DNA of 22,336 nt, taken from a virus. The position numbers and the translations under genes were made by a program. This document shows positions 7,589-15,456 of the stretch, in pieces; the stretch's first letter is position 1, and every line of letters starts with the position of its first letter. The DNA is taken from positions 1-22,336 of IMG/VR virus record IMGVR_UViG_3300001097_000079, one strand, 5' to 3'. The notes under the pieces are model-generated. The model did not search any database. It was not told where the DNA came from and was given only the letters and a program-made list of their open reading frames with translations.

Positions 7589-8059
7589 CTTAATCTGAAG
7601 GGCTTCATCGCCGTTAAGCTTTGTTTTGCCAATTACTTCGTACTGTGCAACGGCTGTAGCCGGAATATTGGCAACAGTTGTAAACATAAGCTCACCAGTT
7701 GCGGCAGATACAGTTCCTACATCTCCAACAGCGATTGTAGCATATGAAGTTTTAGCACTTGTGCCACTAGTAGCAAACTTTGTAATAGTAACAATGTCAC
7801 TACCGATTAGGTCAAGTGTTCTGGGATTAATACCACCAACTACATTCGTAAAATCACCCTCATTCATTGAGTCATACTGATTACATACGGACGCAACCAA
7901 TACTGTCTTTTCTGTAATAGCTGTAGGTAATTTCAGTTCTCCAGTAACTTCATCCTGTACTACGAATAGTCCATTTTGCAGTTCATCCTTTGCTTTTAGT
8001 CTACCATCGGCAACACCGTGGACTCTATCCACTCTTACGATTCCATATTTGTTTGTCAT
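7577..8059 (-). CDS. Probable capsid decoration/head-stabilising protein, 160 aa
   Basis: ATG at 8059 has a strong ribosome binding site (AGGAGG). The protein begins TNKYGIVRVDRVHGVADGRL and continues with short beta strands, a Ser/Thr/Ala-rich middle (ATSGTSAKTSYATIAVGDVG) and a C-terminal strand (GDEALQIKKIV). It contains no Trp-rich or enzymatic motif. Its position between the scaffold and the major capsid gene, its size and its beta-rich composition fit a small decoration protein bound on the outside of the capsid, comparable in position to lambda gpD. The specific family was not identified, and a head-fibre-like protein is the main alternative. Confidence 0.65.
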   Translation of the reverse strand: MTNKYGIVRVDRVHGVADGRLKAKDELQNGLFVVQDEVTGELKLPTAITEKTVLVASVCNQYDSMNEGDFTNVVGGINPRTLDLIGSDIVTITKFATSGTSAKTSYATIAVGDVGTVSAATGELMFTTVANIPATAVAQYEVIGKTKLNGDEALQIKKIV

Positions 8060-8088
8060 TTTATTTCCTCCTGTATTTTATAATTTAA

Positions 8089-8601
8089 TTACATATTGTA
8101 ATTAGCTAATGTGTCATTGTCTGGTGCTTCGTTCTTTGCCATTGCAAAGAAGTTTGTGTCTTTTGAATTGTTCAGTTTTAGAGTTGCTCTATAGTGACAA
8201 GCGATAATCTCGTTTAACTTAAACTGCACTGCTTTAACATCTTTTGTGTCAGCAATCTCATTAATAATTGTAACTTCCTCTTCTGTCAAATCAGCCTTAA
8301 CTTCTTCAAGCATTGCCTCAATCTGTATAACTGAATCTTTTTCCAGCCTTTCAGCTTCAGCACTTGAGAAAGTCTCAACCTTTTCAGCAAGAATTTCTTT
8401 TTCTTTTCCTAATGAAACTACTGCTTCATTGGCTTCGTTCAGCTTTACTTCTACCTCAGCTTTTTCGCTTGTAATCGTCTCTTTTGCGGTAGCAAGAGCA
8501 GCGACTTCGCTTTTAAGAGTTTCAAAATCCTCTTTCAAAGTTTTATTCTCAAGTGCGATAGTAGCGTTTTCAGCTATTAACTGTTTTACATCGTTCTCCA
8601 T
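8089..8601 (-). CDS. Nested scaffold protein from an internal in-frame start, 170 aa
   Basis: Inside the protease-scaffold gene, in the same frame, GAAGGAGGAAAAGATATG gives a perfect Shine-Dalgarno sequence (GGAGG) 7 nt before an ATG at 8601, exactly at the junction between the protease and the coiled-coil part. The product would be the scaffold alone (MENDVKQLIAENATIALENK and following), with a long heptad-like Glu/Lys region and a short globular end. Lambda gene C/Nu3 shows the same arrangement, where the nested protein is the assembly scaffold. The site is seen directly; its use is inferred. Confidence 0.6.
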   Translation of the reverse strand: MENDVKQLIAENATIALENKTLKEDFETLKSEVAALATAKETITSEKAEVEVKLNEANEAVVSLGKEKEILAEKVETFSSAEAERLEKDSVIQIEAMLEEVKADLTEEEVTIINEIADTKDVKAVQFKLNEIIACHYRATLKLNNSKDTNFFAMAKNEAPDNDTLANYNM

Positions 8602-9474
8602 ATCTTTTCCTCCTTCTGAATTTAAAATCGTATAATTTATTTCAACCTTTTCCGGTTCTCCAGAAAGGGAAACAACATTGTCACTGGACACAGAATATGC
8701 TACTTTGTAATAAGCGTTTGTGGGGTCGCTAAAAAGATTATAAATAACGTATTCATTATAGATGGCTGAGACCCAATAGTTCCATTCTAAATAGCCATCT
8801 CTGTCTTTTTCCGTATTAATTAAACCGCTTATTTGACATCTAATGTCATCGTGACTTAATTCTGCAAATATATTTTTTTTCATTTCATTACTTCCTTTTC
8901 CTAAATATTGTGCCACAAGAGTTAAAACTTTTGCGTCTGGATTAGCTGGGAATGATACAATGGCAATTCCACTTAAATAATTTTTATCACTTGCTCCAAT
9001 TATTAATGTGTCACCGTCAACTTTGTATTCTTGAGCTACAACTTCTACAGAAATATTTAACCCTGTATCTGAATTGTGTAATTGAACAATAGCCTCACAT
9101 AAGTCGTAATTCCTTTTGGAAACTTTAGCGTACCCAACCAACTCTGAAAGTCCATCTTCATTAAATCTTTTTTCAAATTTATAAAAACTTCCTATCTCAA
9201 CCGTATTGAAAACTCCAGTGTGTGATGAGTATTTATGACCTAAACTTTCAAAATCATAAGCAAGCAAAGTGTCTATATCAACCACAAGGGGGCTACCTAT
9301 GTATTTTTCTTGCAATTCAACAACTGAATCAATAAAGTCAGAATTGAAATGATAACCATTTAAATTAGGACAGTCAGTCACTATAGGAAATTCCATATAC
9401 ATAAATAGGTCATCGGACTTTTGGCTGTCTAAAATTCCATTATTAAGTTGTACTGTTATATTTTTCTTTTTCAA
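8089..9474 (-). CDS. Prohead maturation protease fused to scaffold, 461 aa
   Basis: The N-terminal half is an HK97/U35-type prohead protease: it begins KKKNITVQLNNGILD, contains a GHKYSSHTG stretch (candidate catalytic His about residue 85), LVGYAKVSKRNY, LNISVEVV (candidate catalytic Ser about 142) and the family-typical end GIAIVSFPANPDAKVL (about 171-183). The C-terminal half is a long Glu/Lys/Ala-rich coiled coil, the expected scaffold domain, which would be cleaved out during maturation. The start is best taken as TTG at 9474, 8 nt after AAAGGAG. An earlier TTG at 9498 overlaps the portal stop and lies upstream of that site. A nested scaffold start lies at 8601. Confidence 0.8.
   Translation of the reverse strand: MKKKNITVQLNNGILDSQKSDDLFMYMEFPIVTDCPNLNGYHFNSDFIDSVVELQEKYIGSPLVVDIDTLLAYDFESLGHKYSSHTGVFNTVEIGSFYKFEKRFNEDGLSELVGYAKVSKRNYDLCEAIVQLHNSDTGLNISVEVVAQEYKVDGDTLIIGASDKNYLSGIAIVSFPANPDAKVLTLVAQYLGKGSNEMKKNIFAELSHDDIRCQISGLINTEKDRDGYLEWNYWVSAIYNEYVIYNLFSDPTNAYYKVAYSVSSDNVVSLSGEPEKVEINYTILNSEGGKDMENDVKQLIAENATIALENKTLKEDFETLKSEVAALATAKETITSEKAEVEVKLNEANEAVVSLGKEKEILAEKVETFSSAEAERLEKDSVIQIEAMLEEVKADLTEEEVTIINEIADTKDVKAVQFKLNEIIACHYRATLKLNNSKDTNFFAMAKNEAPDNDTLANYNM
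8624..8640. repeat. 17-nt inverted repeat, right copy
   Basis: This is the exact reverse complement of 7572-7588. It lies inside the protease-scaffold gene, about 23 nt upstream of the nested scaffold start. Confidence 0.4.
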
Positions 9475-9494
9475 ATTATTCTCTCCTTTCTTAA

Positions 9495-11066
9495 TCAATC
9501 ACTAGGCGATGGAGAATCATTACCGCCGTTTGAGTTAGAATTATCGGAACTATCCCCACCTTCACCACTTCCGCTAGGTCTTCCGTTTTCTCCGGACATA
9601 GTAGAGGACGTTTGCAAAGGTTTAAATGCATCTTTAAACTTAAATGTATTTTCGATTGAAAGGATATCCATATATTCATCAACGCCTAATCCTCTAGCAT
9701 TGACACTCAGGCTTAAATTACCACCCTTATCTAATAATCCATCAAAAGCAGAAATAATATCTTCTTTATTGAATGGCGTAATCCCTAAGAATTTTAATTT
9801 AAATTTATACTGCCCTGTTCCAACAAGAGAATTGAACTTTCTATAAAACCATATACTCTCAATCTGCTTCAACATTTTCATAACCGTATTAGTTAAAACT
9901 TCCACATTTAAAACACCTGTGCTGAAATTCCCACCTTTTAAAGCTCCCTCTCCAATTCCGGACGATGTTAAAATATCATCTTTGATTTCTTGGGTTTTAT
10001 TCTTCTCCATTGCGGATAACTGTAAAGGAACTTCTGCTATTTTTGTTCCCCCAAGGACAGTTAGAACCCCCACGTTTGACGGGACTAGACTTTTAAGGTT
10101 TTCGTGTGCTTGTACGATATCAGCTTCGCCTAAAACGGAGTTCATGTCTTTGTCAACAGGTAGCTGCTGTATAATGATTTTTCTTTTTTGACTAGCAATT
10201 ACGGCTTTATCAAGACTCTTTACCTCATCATAATAAAGTATTTCGTCTATAGTTCCGTATAAAAGTCCCAAACCTTCAGCACATTCCATATTTACACCAG
10301 TTTTGAACGTGTATGTCTTTTCTGGGGGTAGTCGTCTCCACTTTAATTCATTCACAAAATTTTCATTTACATTATCAATGCCTTTTTTATATTTCTGATA
10401 CTGAACTAAAAAGAAATTATCAAATCCTTTAAATTGGTAATTCCTCTCCCTAACAGTCAAATATTTATCAAAATACGAGAAGTCAAATTGAATTATAGGA
10501 TTCCCGTCAGACTCAACACCTACCACTCTTGTGTAATCTACTGGAAGTGGTTGTATATATGTCCCTCTGTCAAATCCGGAATATCTACCATATTTTACAA
10601 GTTTGAAAATAATATCATCAAGAGTTGCATCAAAATTACAGTTCCAAAGGTACTGTTTAATTTTATTTAACTTGGACGAATATATTTTTTCATTTATCTT
10701 TTCCTTATTTGATATCATAGGGATTAAAGAATGTTCATACGATATTAAATTTTTAGTTGTGTCGACTAACCGCCCATAGATTCCATTTGTGGCACATAGA
10801 TAGTCAGACATTCCCCTTAATTTTTTACCATTTGTAACATGGTCAGCAAGCAACCCTTTTACAGCATCGCTAGAATATTTGCTCGATTGAGATGTTCCAT
10901 TGTTGCTTAAATAACTGTAACTATCTGAACCACTTGGAGTATAAAGCTGTGCTGTGATTACTCTATCCTTTTCATCTTTTTGTATCTTTGAAACTGGGGT
11001 TTTCCCTTTAAAATCTGCCGGAGCTTCAATCTCGCTTGTGATTATATCTTTTGAATTTGTCGTCAT
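9495..11066 (-). CDS. Portal protein, 523 aa
   Basis: The portal is the dodecameric ring at one capsid vertex through which DNA is packaged and to which the terminase docks. ATG at 11066 follows a strong ribosome binding site (AAAGGAGG). The size and gene order (large terminase - portal - protease) are those of a portal. Features include a helix-rich N-terminal part with RGMSDYLCATNGIYGRLVDT, a wing region (FDATLDDIIFKLVKYGRYSG), an INEKIYSSKLNKIKQY segment, and a C-terminal helical stem and crown with SSGIGEGALKGGNFSTGVL, a stretch typical of phage portals. The last 40 or so residues are Ser/Gly/Asn/Asp-rich and disordered (SGSGEGGDSSDNSNSNGG). Confidence 0.85.
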   Translation of the reverse strand: MTTNSKDIITSEIEAPADFKGKTPVSKIQKDEKDRVITAQLYTPSGSDSYSYLSNNGTSQSSKYSSDAVKGLLADHVTNGKKLRGMSDYLCATNGIYGRLVDTTKNLISYEHSLIPMISNKEKINEKIYSSKLNKIKQYLWNCNFDATLDDIIFKLVKYGRYSGFDRGTYIQPLPVDYTRVVGVESDGNPIIQFDFSYFDKYLTVRERNYQFKGFDNFFLVQYQKYKKGIDNVNENFVNELKWRRLPPEKTYTFKTGVNMECAEGLGLLYGTIDEILYYDEVKSLDKAVIASQKRKIIIQQLPVDKDMNSVLGEADIVQAHENLKSLVPSNVGVLTVLGGTKIAEVPLQLSAMEKNKTQEIKDDILTSSGIGEGALKGGNFSTGVLNVEVLTNTVMKMLKQIESIWFYRKFNSLVGTGQYKFKLKFLGITPFNKEDIISAFDGLLDKGGNLSLSVNARGLGVDEYMDILSIENTFKFKDAFKPLQTSSTMSGENGRPSGSGEGGDSSDNSNSNGGNDSPSPSD

Positions 11067-11099
11067 GTAAAAACCTCCTTTCTATTATTTTAGAACCGT

Positions 11100-11901
11100 C
11101 TAACTGTATAAGAATATCAATTTGCGACCATCTTTTTTTACTTTATCTTCGAATGTTTTTATGTACCACAACCCGTACACAGTGGCACTGTATCTGTCTT
11201 TATCAACTCTTTTAGTTACCTGCTCAACTGTCAACCTTCCGGCTTGTAAATGTTTCAGCTTTAAATTAGCAACTTCCTCGATTAAAAAATCAGTTTGGAT
11301 GCTAGGAAGGACTATATTTTTAACATAGTCCTTATCATTTAAATCATAATTATTAGTTTGATTTTTCTCTAATAATTGTAATTTTCCGCTTTCAACCATA
11401 TCAATAAAATTTACAATTATTTCGGTATTAATACCTTGTGATTGTAGAGCGTATAGGCACTTTTTGGCTGTTTTGTCATCCGGTTCATCTTCAGTATTTA
11501 TTGTGTCCCAACATTCTAAAATATCGCTACTCTGAGGGTCGAATTGTTCTTTTAACAATTCATCTTTTAATCCCTGTCCAACACCGTTTGCATCAATGAT
11601 AGCGATTTTAGCATCGTACATTTTATATACTCTTTTAAGCTCTATGGCTTGACTTGTAAAATTTAAACCATTTGGCAGGTTGATTAGGTTGACAAGTTGC
11701 ACACTTATTAATCTATCTTCCTTATTTCTCTTTGCTTTTAATATTGAAATAGAACTCTGATTATTAGATGACTTATTTGAACGAGATACGTCCATAGAGA
11801 CATAGTAATCTGATTTTCCATCTCCTTTTAATTCGGGTGTGGTCAAGACTCTTAAATCCATTAATTTGTTAATATCTATAAGAGCATCTGCACAAGCTCC
11901 A
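11100..11901 (-). CDS. terL: Terminase large subunit, exon 2 (nuclease domain)
   Basis: This is the 3' part of the large terminase gene, joined to exon 1 by removal of the group I intron. Splicing at 11902/11901 gives TGG GT|T GGA GCT, that is, W-V-G-A-C-A-D-A-L-I-D-I-N-K-L, and keeps the frame to the TAG at 11100. The RNase H-like nuclease domain that cuts concatemeric DNA is here: YYVSMDVSRS (first Asp), KIAIIDANGVGQGLKDEL (second Asp) and KDRYSATVYGLWYI (third acidic site). An ATG at 11861 (MDLRVL) could look like a gene start but has no Shine-Dalgarno sequence, and it would leave the nuclease separate from the ATPase. After both splicing steps the mature protein would be about 573 aa, a normal size. 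Confidence 0.85.
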
Positions 11902-12188
11902 CGTTTACACCCCTACTTTCGTAGTATTTATTTAGGGACTAGACTATATCTTCACCTACATCTTTCATGTTTAGGTGTCTGGCACTTCGCAATAATGAAT
12001 TTCACATTAAAGCTACTCCCTTGCGGGATAGTCGTTGCACTTTTCTTATTTCTAAGACTTAGCACAGGATTGTCATTTCATTTCTGATTTAGAGTTCCCC
12101 TGTTAGCACGAAATTATATTCGCACACCCTACATTTGTAGGTTCACCAGATTTTAATTGTACATTTCTGCACAAAAGGGCTAATTAAA
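11902..12188 (-). ncRNA. Group I intron (IA2-like, td-related), no ORF
   Basis: A 287-nt group I intron interrupts the terminase gene. The 5' splice site follows exon GGGT (ending 12189), which pairs with the intron's GCCC guide (12180-12177) with a terminal U-G pair, just as in the T4 td intron. A GAAA-capped hairpin (GTGCA/TGTAC) follows. P4 is ACAGG with CCTGT (about 12103-12099 with 12068-12064). The conserved R element GTGCAACGACTATCCC and S element GAAGATATAGTC give a 6-bp P7 (12033-12028 with 11947-11942). The intron most likely ends at G 11902. Ending at G 11899 would also keep the frame. No homing endonuclease fits inside. Confidence 0.88.
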
Positions 12189-13975
12189 ACCCATTTACAT
12201 TCATAATTCATTGAGAAAAATATTGGAGACAGCCTATCTTTTTTATCTAATATCTGAGATTTTGTTTCTCCTCTATTGTATTCGCAAGCCAGTTCCCAAC
12301 TAGACCCTAAAACAATTTTGCCTTTTAGGTCAGCCATTTCATCAATCATTCCCAGATTTCTTTCAAATTCGTCCGAACCTCTGAAGCCGGATGTTGTAAA
12401 GAAATTAATTTGCCCGTTCACTTCCTCTGGGCTTATTAACGCTTCCTTACCTATTGTTCTTCTTGGAATATTGACAATTGGTTCAAGAGCATCTTCAAAT
12501 AGTGCATTGTTTAATAAATTAGACTCTTCAATATTCAAACGTTTTCTTCTTGACCCTTTGCTCGTTTGGGAATTGGCTAATATGTTTATTAACCCTCCAG
12601 AAATAAAAGAAACCATAGCACTATCTTTAACGAAACTGGATTTTACAATCTCATTTCCAAGTAAAGGATAGAATTTCACAATCTCTCTGTGCTTCTCTTC
12701 TAAAAGTTTTGAGGCGTTATCCTTAGTCTGAGCTGACATAGATACTTCAATGTCTGGGTAAAATATACAGACCAAATACATAGCAAGAATTTCTATAAAA
12801 GTGTTATGACTCACAAAACCATTAGAAACAAAACTATTAGTCTTAGGAAGAGATAAATCGTATACATGATTTTGACTATCAACTACACTTTTAACTTTAG
12901 AATAATAATAATCTGCACTACCCAATTCCAAAGAGGGATTAATTTCTCTTTCTGTTTTACACATCTCTATTAACTTGTTTTGTATCGCCTTATCACTAAA
13001 GCCTATCTCTCTTAAATACAAGCTCATATATTCTCTATCTATTTCTATAAAATATGAATATGAGATGTCATCTTGTTTAGTTATTTTATTTCTATCTGAG
13101 ACAATTCCGAAATTTAACAAAACCGTCTGAACCTGTTTTGATAATTTTTCAGAAGTGGTGCGGTATCTTATATAGGAATCAGAAATACTACATCCGGTAT
13201 TGAACAACCCCTGTATAAACTTTGAAACTGTATTTTTAGGAGATTCTAATATACATTTAGGAATTTCATTCTCAAACGCATCTCTAACATTTGTCCTAAT
13301 AAACTCATCTTCCTCAAGCTTTAAACAGGTTGATTTTCCCCAAACATTATTTCCCCTACTAATAACTAAATAGTCATCTTGACTAATATCTTCTGACTTT
13401 TTCCATTCGTGCTTTCCATCTTTACCAATGACAAGCAAGGGGTGATTTAAAGATGCTTCAATTTCAAATCCTTCTTCAGTAATTACCTTTTTGGTATCTT
13501 TGTATCCACTGTAGACTCCTGCGCTTGGAATTTCTAATTGATTGTACCTGTTCACTATCTTAACTTCTGGAATAGTAAAAGTTTCTTTATCATCAGATTG
13601 ATAATCAAAATACTCTCCAATTTCTTTAATACCTTCATCTGTTAGGATTAAAGTGTCGCCACTTACGCATTTTCCATATCCACGGGGAAATACCCCATAA
13701 ACAGAAGCGAATCTTGCTATACTTCTTAAAAATACCCTTTGGTCTAAATCTAATCTTATACTTCCGGTTTCTGGAGTTATTAAATCTATATACAAATCTG
13801 GATTCCATCTAGCCCAACTAATAAAATCAACATATTTGTCCATATTCTTAGTTAAACTATCGCCCTCTTTAGCACCTTTGCTTTTTACAGTTGCGTTAAA
13901 TTCGGGATTTTTTATATCTGACCTGTTCTTTTCATTCTTCATATTATCTGATTGAAAATTTCCATAACTACTCAT
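12189..13975 (-). CDS. terL: Terminase large subunit, exon 1 (ATPase domain, contains an intein)
   Basis: This is the 5' part of the packaging motor gene. ATG at 13975 overlaps the end of the zinc-finger gene by 8 nt. The ATPase P-loop FPRGYGK|TFIE is split by an intein (residues 103-391). After protein splicing it reads R-G-Y-G-K-T. A Walker B candidate is RLNIEES. A conserved ATPase end segment, INFFTTSGFRGSDEFERN, follows. The unspliced frame would read through the intron into a TGA near 12143, giving a truncated protein with a nonsense tail (VLISPFVQKCTIKIW). The complete protein needs both group I splicing and intein removal. Precursor length after RNA splicing is 862 aa, and mature length about 573 aa. 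The family call is confident. Confidence 0.9.
12803..13669 (-). mobile_element. Intein in the terminase Walker A loop (289 aa) with degenerate LAGLIDADG domain
   Basis: All splicing blocks are visible. Block A is CVSGDTLILTDEG with Cys103 as first residue. Block B is EIEASLNHPLLVI (N-x-x-H). Blocks F and G are HVYDLSLPKTNSFVSNGF and VSHN, with penultimate His390 and terminal Asn391. The +1 extein residue is Thr392, which is also the P-loop Thr. Between them lies an endonuclease-like region. Its first motif is FIQGLFNTGCSIS, where the LAGLIDADG consensus has G-L-F-D-A-D-G, so the catalytic Asp is replaced by Gly. The second motif (YMSLYLREIGFS) is hardly recognisable. The splicing part looks active and the homing part dead. 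Confidence 0.92.
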
Positions 13976-14951
13976 CTAAATCACCGTCACGTTCTTCTTC
14001 ATCATCTTCATCATCACTAAAAATACTTTCACTATCTAAAGTTCTATTTTCATATTCCTTTTTACGAATTTCATAGAAGTTATAAATCTCTTTGTACTCG
14101 CAAGCGGGAAGACCTTTCATGTCTCTTACATAATTAATGTAACAGAGCAATGTAAAATCAACTTTGTCCTGTGGTTTCTCTTTAAATTTTGGAAGAATTG
14201 GAATAATATCAACAGCCTGTTCCACTGCACGAACCAACTCTCCAAATGTAGATAGACCATCCATTAGGTCTGCCTTACTTAACTGACTTGGATTTATTTT
14301 AGCGGATGTTCCGGCAGCACTTGCCATAGCTCCCCACTCTTTTGCGTCCTTGATATAGCCGGCTGCGGTTGCAAATTCCTCCTTAACTCTGTATCTAATA
14401 TAGTTAATCAGTGCTTCAGTATGCATTGCGGTCTTTTCGGTATAGTTGTTCTTTAAAAAGTCATATTTCTTTTCAAATGCTTGATATTCTTTTTTCTCAT
14501 ATCCTGCACCCCATTTATCTTCAATTTCTACACTGAGGGTAAATTCTTTCTGGGACGTTGAGGACAGATAATTTCTTTCCTCTATAGATTTTGGGTCAAA
14601 CTCTGAATCTTTCCAAGTCGTATCTCTGTACTGGTGCATTGCTAAATTCTTTATATAGAATCCAAAACTATCACCTTTTCCTTCAGTTGCGGAAACCCAT
14701 AAGTCCCATATAAAAGGCTTGTCCATTATCTGCAAAGCTTTCTTTAAAAGGGTAAGCTGTACGTCTCCGTAATCATCAGTTATCATAGATTTTAAACATG
14801 TTTTACAATACGGAATCTTACCGGTAGCTTCATGTACCTTTTGGTAACTTTTGTAAAACTCAGTTTCTTTTTTTAATTCCCCACAAGAGGCACAGGTTAT
14901 ATCTTTTGCTTTTTTCTTTTTTACTGGTGTTAATCTACTCTTTGCTGCCAT
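13968..14951 (-). CDS. Zinc-finger protein, probable terminase small subunit, 327 aa
   Basis: ATG at 14951 has a clear ribosome binding site (AGGAAGTG). The N-terminus is Lys-rich (LTPVKKKKAKDIT) and carries a four-Cys zinc ribbon (C20-x2-C23 and C49-x2-C52). The rest is helical with QLTLLKKALQIMDKPFIWDLW, and the C-terminus is extremely acidic (SDDEDDEEERDGDLDE). The gene sits immediately upstream of, and overlaps, the large terminase gene, the normal position for the small subunit that recognises viral DNA. A DNA-binding zinc finger fits this role. No classical small-terminase HTH is seen, so the assignment rests on position and DNA-binding features. The preceding gap contains a terminator. 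Confidence 0.65.
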   Translation of the reverse strand: MAAKSRLTPVKKKKAKDITCASCGELKKETEFYKSYQKVHEATGKIPYCKTCLKSMITDDYGDVQLTLLKKALQIMDKPFIWDLWVSATEGKGDSFGFYIKNLAMHQYRDTTWKDSEFDPKSIEERNYLSSTSQKEFTLSVEIEDKWGAGYEKKEYQAFEKKYDFLKNNYTEKTAMHTEALINYIRYRVKEEFATAAGYIKDAKEWGAMASAAGTSAKINPSQLSKADLMDGLSTFGELVRAVEQAVDIIPILPKFKEKPQDKVDFTLLCYINYVRDMKGLPACEYKEIYNFYEIRKKEYENRTLDSESIFSDDEDDEEERDGDLDE

Positions 14952-14989
14952 TTTTTCACTTCCTTTTTTCCCTTTGAATTTATTCTCTT

Positions 14990-15042
14990 AAAACACAATA
15001 AAACCCATATTAACTACCAAATTGAGATGGCTAATATGGGCT
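14990..15042 (-). terminator. Rho-independent terminator after the acidic gene
   Basis: On the minus strand CCCATATTA (15040-15032) pairs perfectly with TAATATGGG (15012-15004) across a 19-nt loop, followed by TTTTATTGTGTTTT. It separates the acidic gene from the terminase operon. Confidence 0.75.
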
Positions 15043-15069
15043 TAATCTATTTTCAGATTTGCTTAATGT

Positions 15070-15396
15070 CTATTCAGTAACTTCTAAAAACCCTAGCAAT
15101 TCTAATCTAGCTTCTTCTCTGCCTATTTCATATGCTGTATCAAAAACAGACTCTATAACCTCAAACATACAATCTGAACATTCAGTATTTAACGCCTTCA
15201 GTGCCATACCTGCCATATATTCGAACTCTGCCTCATCATCACCATCTTCATCATAAAAACAGTCATCATCATCAAATTCGGAATCATATTCATATTCATC
15301 TTCATTAAAATCATCATCGTCAAATTCACAATCATTCAGTTCATCCAAGAACTCCTCAAACTCTTCTGGGGAATTTACAAATGCAATTATTTTCAT
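15070..15396 (-). CDS. Highly acidic small protein, 108 aa (possible DNA mimic)
   Basis: The start is ATG at 15396, with AAAGGTG 6 nt upstream. A GTG at 15405 is part of that site. About 41 of 108 residues are Asp or Glu, against four Lys or Arg. The first third holds runs such as FDDDDFNEDEYEYDSEFDDDD. The C-terminal half is a more normal helical segment with three Cys and an Ala/Glu-rich helix (AYEIGREEARLELLG). The family is not recognised. Strongly acidic small phage proteins are often DNA mimics (Ocr, Ugi-like) that block restriction or repair enzymes, but the composition alone does not prove it. The gene has its own promoter-like motif and terminator, so it is expressed as a single-gene unit. 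Confidence 0.75.
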   Translation of the reverse strand: MKIIAFVNSPEEFEEFLDELNDCEFDDDDFNEDEYEYDSEFDDDDCFYDEDGDDEAEFEYMAGMALKALNTECSDCMFEVIESVFDTAYEIGREEARLELLGFLEVTE

Positions 15397-15436
15397 AAGT
15401 TTCACCTTTCTTCGTACTAAATTTTAAATATAATTA

Positions 15437-15456
15437 ATATATTATATTTTGACTAT
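15437..15456 (-). promoter_or_regulatory. Candidate phage promoter (recurring motif, copy b)
   Basis: The minus strand reads TAGTCAAAATATAATATATT, with TATAAT at 15446-15441 and no recognisable -35 box. It begins at the stop of the metallophosphoesterase gene and lies 45 nt upstream of the acidic gene. It shares CAAAATATAATA with the copy near 18631-18646. Confidence 0.45.

Noticed and set aside
9491-9682. 63-codon minus-strand ORF inside the portal gene
   Set aside because: It is an out-of-frame shadow over the low-complexity portal C-terminus.
11100-11861. Separate gene for a 253-aa protein starting at Met 11861
   Set aside because: It has no Shine-Dalgarno sequence, and the frame continues upstream to the intron end to complete the terminase nuclease domain.
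11839-12087. Plus-strand 82-codon ORF over the intron
   Set aside because: It is the complement of the structured group I intron, with no ribosome binding site and no protein-like pattern.
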